Assembly (NCBI GenBank): GCA_943735955.1
Contig: OX030969.1
Span: 2,602,587 to 2,666,586, forward strand
Length of the DNA: 64,000 bases
Reading direction: 5' to 3'
Source: Piscicola geometra
Taxonomy: Eukaryota > Annelida > Clitellata > Hirudinida > Piscicolidae
Shown one piece after another: positions 1-64,000 of the stretch; within the stretch, counting starts at the first letter, position 1, and every line of letters begins with the position of its first letter. The position numbers and the translations under genes were made by a program. The notes beneath the pieces were generated by a model. It was not told the origin of the DNA. It searched no databases and worked only from the letters and a program-made list of their open reading frames with translations.

Positions 1-182
1 AAAGTGTAGTTAAGGTCTAGTGGTACTCTATTTATTCTCAGAATTTGTGACATGTTAGTGTTATTTTGGTGTGATCTCTATGTTCTGTGTTGATATATGA
101 AATGTTTCATGAGATAAAGACCCGATGGCCATCCAGAGAAAATATCATTGTTCTATGGCATATTGAAAAATTCATTATCCCC
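1..182 (-). mobile_element. hAT element end, fragment related to the copy at 17957
   Basis: The reverse complement of this stretch matches 18210-18370 closely (for example GATGGCCATCGGGTCTTTAT against 121-142) and continues into the terminal region at about 18020. It lacks the SINE that interrupts the other copy. C and G runs follow at 181-190 and 237-248. Confidence 0.7.
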
Positions 183-259
183 CCCCCCAAAAACCCATCG
201 ATTTTCGAAAAAGTGCGAGACCCTCTGAAAAGGTCTGGGGGGGGGGGGCTGTAGTCAAA

Positions 260-378
260 TCTGGATTAAACCATTTTATACTAATGTCAAATTAGCTGAT
301 ATTATATTGCGTTAAAACACGATTATACTTTCGATTAAAATGTTTAATTGAAAAACTTCGATTAACAGCTCTACTAAT
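260..378 (-). mobile_element. Terminal fragment of the hAT family with GAGCTGTGC-type ends
   Basis: Matches, in reverse complement, the left end of the copy at 32367 (AACGCAATG, TTGACATTAGTATAAAAT) and ends AACAGCTCTA. No coding part remains. Confidence 0.6.
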
Positions 379-379
379 A

Positions 380-1102
380 AGATGAAGGATCATTATCAGA
401 GATTAGCATAGTTTAACTAAATAGTTGCAAACTAATAGTTTAACTATATTATTTCACTTTCCTGGATAGTTTAACTAAAAATATATAGTTTAGTTAAAAT
501 GACAGTTGAACTGAAATATTTTGCCACACTACCCAGTTGAGCTGTTGTTGAAAGATTTTTCAGCGTTGCTTCACAAATTTTGACTGCACGCCGCTGTCGG
601 ATGTCGGATGAAAATCTCTACAATATAGTCTTCAATCAGTCTAGGGTTAAATGAGTGTACTGAATAAAGTTAAACTGACAATATAAGACTATAAAAGTAC
701 TTTAAAGCCAGAATATTACTGAATTTACTTTTTAAGTTTTGCAACATGTATTTTTTCATTATAAGGGTCATTTAAAATAAAATGTATGTGTTTTTTCTAA
801 GAGTCTTTTGAACGTATTTTTGTTTTTACATTTCTTTCTAAGGGCTATTTTAAACGAATGGCTAGTAAAGACATGGTTTCAATGGCTTTTTATGTTACAG
901 TGGTAATGCTGCTTCAGATTCTGCCTGTCAATAAGTGACTACAAAAATAGTTGCAAAATAGTTTGGAAAAGTTTAAATACTTTTTTAAGTTTAGTTAATT
1001 ATTCTCGAAAATAAGCTTATAACTATTAGTTAAACTACTCATTTTTTAGTGGAAAAATAGTTATATTTTAACTACAAATATTTAGTTAGTTGCCCATCAC
1101 TG
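380..1102 (+). mobile_element. hAT transposon, 3' part with transposase C-terminal remnant
   Basis: Bases 524-652 translate to a decayed hAT dimerisation region with AVVERFFSVASQILTARR and RMSDENLYNIVFN, broken by one in-frame stop. The right end reads TTGCCCATCACTG at 1090-1102, whose reverse complement CAGTGATGGGCAA is a common hAT terminal repeat. The 5' half is missing. Confidence 0.65.
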
Positions 1103-1442
1103 ATCATTATTAAAACTACTTCTTCATAATTAAGAATCTTAATTAAAAAGTGTCAAACAATCTTAATATAAGATTGTTTGAATCTTGAAAATAGCAAGCT
1201 TACATTTTAAAATGTGGCGCTAAAAAGGTTGGAAATTACTGTTTTAAAGTTTAAGGGGGGTTGGAAAAAGAAAAATAGAACTAGGAATAGTTTTAAAATA
1301 AGACCAACATGGTTTTAAGAGGGCAGTTAGTGATGGCTTGTAAAAAGAGTTGTTGAAGATGCATGTTTTAGATTTCAAATTGGGTTGAGGAGATGTTAGT
1401 GAGGGATGCTTCAAAAGATGGTTTTTATATCCACCCACATAG

Positions 1443-52649
<51,207 letters not shown>

Positions 52650-53760
52650 TCTTGAGTTTGGATATGAGTATTGAATTGGTCATATTATATGCAATAATAT
52701 ATTATGATATATTTTATTTGAACACTAAAATCATAATGATCTTTTATTAAGTTATGAAACAATTGAAAAATGAAATTGAATGTATCACGCTAGAATGCTT
52801 TATACTAAAATGTTTCACATAGAATGCTTTCGCTTCTTGATGCTTCATAACTTTTATGCTTATTTATCAACTCATGAATTTGAAAAAACTAACTTATTGG
52901 CCTTTTTAGTGATTTTTCAACAATATTTGTGACTGAAACTTCATGCATGGTTTCTACAATGCTTTCAGTGTTGGTTATTGCATAAACTGAAAACGATCAG
53001 TATCTTTGATGTGGCTTATTTTGCTTTTTTATTTGTTATTTGTTAAATGTTTAGAATAAAAAGATTTGGCTTTTCATAAAATTTGTGTCTGAAATCTATA
53101 TCATGAAGGTGGAATAAATATTTCAATAAAATTAAATTTACCAAATTTATCAGTTATTGTCTAGATAAGATGGGATAACTCAAGATGATGAAAATCAGAT
53201 ATTTTTCAATTGTTAAATCAGAATAAACCATCAGCACAGCTCTAATAAAATATTGAATTTTTTATAGGTTCTGAAATAAATAAGAGAACTATCTCCAGTT
53301 TTAGATTTTCAGATGATATCGTCGATATGGCCTGCCCCCCCCCCCCCAATATATTAGGCAAGTCAGCGCCTATGGATATTGACTTCTTGTAGACAACTAA
53401 TATATCTTGTAAGTTTGATCCTAAATTATAATCTATAAGCTCCCACAGTAACTACAAAAATAATTAATCAAAAATGTTCCTTTATGTGATGAATCGCAAA
53501 ATATATCAGCATGGTAACTCCCTCAACGCACTAGCCAAGCTACCGCATTCACCAAACCACAACCACCTCACAAACTATCCATCAGTAAATGTTTTTCCTG
53601 CCGTTGATAAGAATAATGCTCATATGCCTTCAATAAGTGACACTATTAAATTATCACTATTAAATTATGTAAGATGGAGATGACGATGGTATGAGCTGAT
53701 CTCAACAAACCGCTAGTCCAATGTGATCACCTCTTCATCACCATCATCATCATCATCCTC
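52650..53760 (+). other. 3' flank of the RTK gene
   Basis: AT-rich 3' UTR and intergenic DNA. AATAAA-like signals at 53053 and 53112. A C-run at 53334-53347. No gene or element recognised. Confidence 0.4.
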
Positions 53761-53764
53761 ATCA

Positions 53765-54105
53765 TGGCGGTGACTGAGTTTGTCGTTGGGGGAAAATAAG
53801 AAAGAAGAGGCATAGAAAAGCTACAGTCCACCATTCAGTTCTGTTGTTAGCAGTGTTGAGAAGACTGCTCAAGGGAAGAGACGTCCACTCTTTCACATTG
53901 TCCATCCAGCTCTTTTCCTGACGGCCTCGACGACTCCCTTGTAGCACCGTCTTGGACAGTGAATCGTGCCTGACGACGTGGCCAAACCAAGTTAACTTTC
54001 GACGTTTGAAAGTTGCTAAAAGAGGTTTTGTATTGTCCAACTGTAGCTTTTGTAATCTGATGGATGTAGTTGTTGGTTTTGTGCTCCAAGTAAGAGATGC
54101 TGTGG
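53765..54105 (-). mobile_element. RTE-like LINE, C-terminal fragment with a frameshift
   Basis: The minus strand reads SISYLEHKTNNYIHQITKA from about 54105, then after a frameshift near 54030 LLATFKRRKLTWFGHVVRHD, SLSKTVLQG, GRQEKSWMDNVKEWTSLPLS. This is the conserved C-terminal signature (KRRKLxWFGHVxRHDSL...W.DN.KEWT) of an RT family common in invertebrates. 5'-truncated. Confidence 0.85.
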
Positions 54106-54109
54106 AGTT

Positions 54110-55855
54110 TACTATACCTATAGTAATATACTATATATATAGGACCATAGATATCCTACAAACAACAAGTAGTATAGATACGCCATCTGTATTAATCGCA
54201 AATGCAAGAGACGGTTATTCAAATTGTCTAACATAGAAAGAAAAGTATACCGTGACTTTGTTTATTTCTGTACCAAAAAGAGCGATATAAGGTATTATAA
54301 TTATATAATATTAAATATATTTATTATACTTACCAGTTGTTAAAAACACTTATGGTTTATATTTTAATTGTTGGATTGAGTTTTATTTTTTTAAATTGGT
54401 AACCGAACATTTCAGTCTCAGTCTCTCAGTCAATCGTTTCCAGCTTTGAACAACAACAATACACTGCCGAACTTCAAAAGACTGCGACTAGAGATTTTTT
54501 TAGATATTCTAAGATGTTCAATCTTAGTTGATGAAGCCCCCCAAGAGCCTCTCTTGTTGGGAACTAGGAAGGACTTGGTTTCATTAGTTACTTTTTTCAC
54601 GTTCATCATTATGTTTTAAATAGAATTTTATACAGACTCTATCTTTCATTTGTTTTATTTTATTCAATAAAATGTTTTAATATGGAAACAACTATGTATT
54701 TTTATTAAAAAGCTGGACATTGATAAAAGATCAATCAAATATATAAAAATAATTAATATAAATAATAAAATAATTTAAATTTATACATGAGATATGGTTC
54801 ATAAATTTCTGAAGAGAAGTGCCTACTGCTGACTCATTCATGGTCTTTTAAAATCTTTTCTTTATTTCTGGATATGACCAACTTTCATTGGTCCTTCATC
54901 GAGTCTTTTGGAAATCTTTAAATTTAAATTGTAAAAAAGCTCAATTATACTTATAATTAGTAGCTAATTATAATGTTGAATTTATAAATATATGAGGAAA
55001 AAATTTATGTAATAGATTTATTGAGTGAAATTGTGGCATAACTTAATATTCAATAAGTTTAACAATAAAATAAAAAACAACTCAGACAATGACAATGATA
55101 TGGCTTATGTCCTTTTATCTACACCCCATTGTCGTATTTTATAGCTAATGAAATACCTGTGAAAAAACTGTTTTTTGTCATTACTGCAACCTGGAACCGC
55201 ACATTGATAAGACATTATGAGTTATTATTATTAATATATTATAATATTTTTTAAAATAATTAATTGTACAAAATAGCTAACAATTAGTTAATAAATCGCA
55301 AGAAAAAAATAATTAGACAACAATTGCATAGATGAAAAAGCACTAAATATGTTCAAAAAAGTATTATATATTTTATAAATAGTTTTCATACATTTTAAAT
55401 AGGAAAAAATATTTTTATTATTTTAAATAAATTTTAAACAGCATTTAAATTTTTTAATTATTAGGAATAATTAGACTATTTAACGTATGTTGAACCAGGT
55501 TCGCATTTTCCATCTACAAGTTTTCACTACGTATCTATATATACTATATCTATGTATATGACTGAGACATTTAGACTCAAAGTTTTGTATTTTGCGTTAT
55601 CTATTTAACTCTCATGAAAAAATAAAAAAAAACAAGATTTCTTTAAAAAATTAAATGATGACTTTTACTAGAAGAAAAGGAAAAAAAATTTAAACTTAGA
55701 GGCAAATTGAGTTGTTAAAATTCCTATTAACTAAGCGCTAGACAACTTGTCGAAGTTAGGTTCATGTTTTAAGTTAGTGTTTGATAGCTTTTATTGCGAA
55801 CGCGTTAATACGATTCCATTTGACATTTGAAATATATTTGCAAAGAATACTCCGG
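54110..55855 (+). other. Intergenic region upstream of TRRAP
   Basis: AT-rich with no exons, element ends or tandem arrays recognised. The TRRAP promoter should be at its right edge; no TATA or other core element can be assigned with confidence. Confidence 0.35.
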
Positions 55856-55859
55856 TACA

Positions 55860-63664
<7,805 letters not shown>

Positions 63665-63815
63665 GTGATGATGATGATGATGATGATGATGATAATGGTA
63701 ATGATGATGATGATGATGATGATGATGGTAATGATGATGATAACTATGATGATGATGATAATGATGATGGTATGAGTATGATGATGATGATGATAATGAT
63801 GGTGCTGAAGAGGGT
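63665..63815 (+). repeat. (GAT)n microsatellite at the exon 14 donor
   Basis: GTGATGATGATG onward for about 130 bp with ATAATGG interruptions. The next exon is outside the window. Confidence 0.95.
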
Positions 63816-64000
63816 GGTGGTAATGATAGTTATTTATTTTTACTTTTCTCTGTTATCTCACACCAAGCAAGGTATCATCATCAAGATACTTTCTCATCTT
63901 CTCAATCACCTTCATCTACCCACTTTCCTTTGTTACGCCACCCTACTTCACCCCTTATTGTGCCATCTACCCACCCTCTATCATAATTATGCCTCCTTCT

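Overview
The window is nuclear DNA from an invertebrate animal: AT-rich, intron-rich and crowded with decayed transposons and simple repeats. The organism cannot be fixed from the sequence. Two spliced genes lie head to tail on the + strand. They were reconstructed exon by exon from homology, AG/GT splice sites and intron phase, which agrees across every junction accepted except one flagged exon.

Gene 1 (1443-52649, 5' end outside the window) encodes a receptor tyrosine kinase of the PDGF/VEGF-receptor (PVR) type. Its ectodomain comes from exons between 1443 and 37833, followed by a transmembrane exon (43857-43962), a split kinase domain with a hydrophilic insert (45141-51886), and a tail with two YxxM motifs ending at 52649. 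The ectodomain is an internal tandem duplication. A six-exon unit encoding two Ig domains appears at 1443-5628 and again at 24088-36410, with identical phases and mostly identical exon lengths. A Cys-less Ig domain (12094-12451) separates the units, and a probable half-copy of it (37706-37833), with an apparent frameshift, follows the second unit. In unit 2 the fourth exon is duplicated again (26461-26532 and 27526-27597).

Gene 2 (55860-63664, continuing past the window end) encodes the N-terminus of TRRAP/Tra1, the giant HEAT-repeat scaffold of SAGA and NuA4/TIP60 histone acetyltransferase complexes. Fourteen exons give about 380 residues. Its introns are mostly microsatellites, many starting exactly at the 5' splice site (GTGATGATG, GTGTGT, GTACTAC) and several ending in complementary CAT or CCA repeats at the 3' splice site.

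The large introns of gene 1 hold most of the mobile DNA: several hAT families (one 2160-bp copy with a perfect 8-bp target duplication), piggyBac-like elements with TTAA ends, a long-TIR element with an exact 8-bp duplication, two foldback elements whose arms are minisatellites, two tRNA-related SINE families, L2/CR1-like and RTE-like LINE ends, and three relics of a Cys-containing multicopy gene. Long tandem arrays include (CTA)n, (TA)n, (GACT)n and minisatellites of 17-30 bp. The intergenic stretch 52650-55859 contains an RTE-like LINE end and otherwise nothing recognised.
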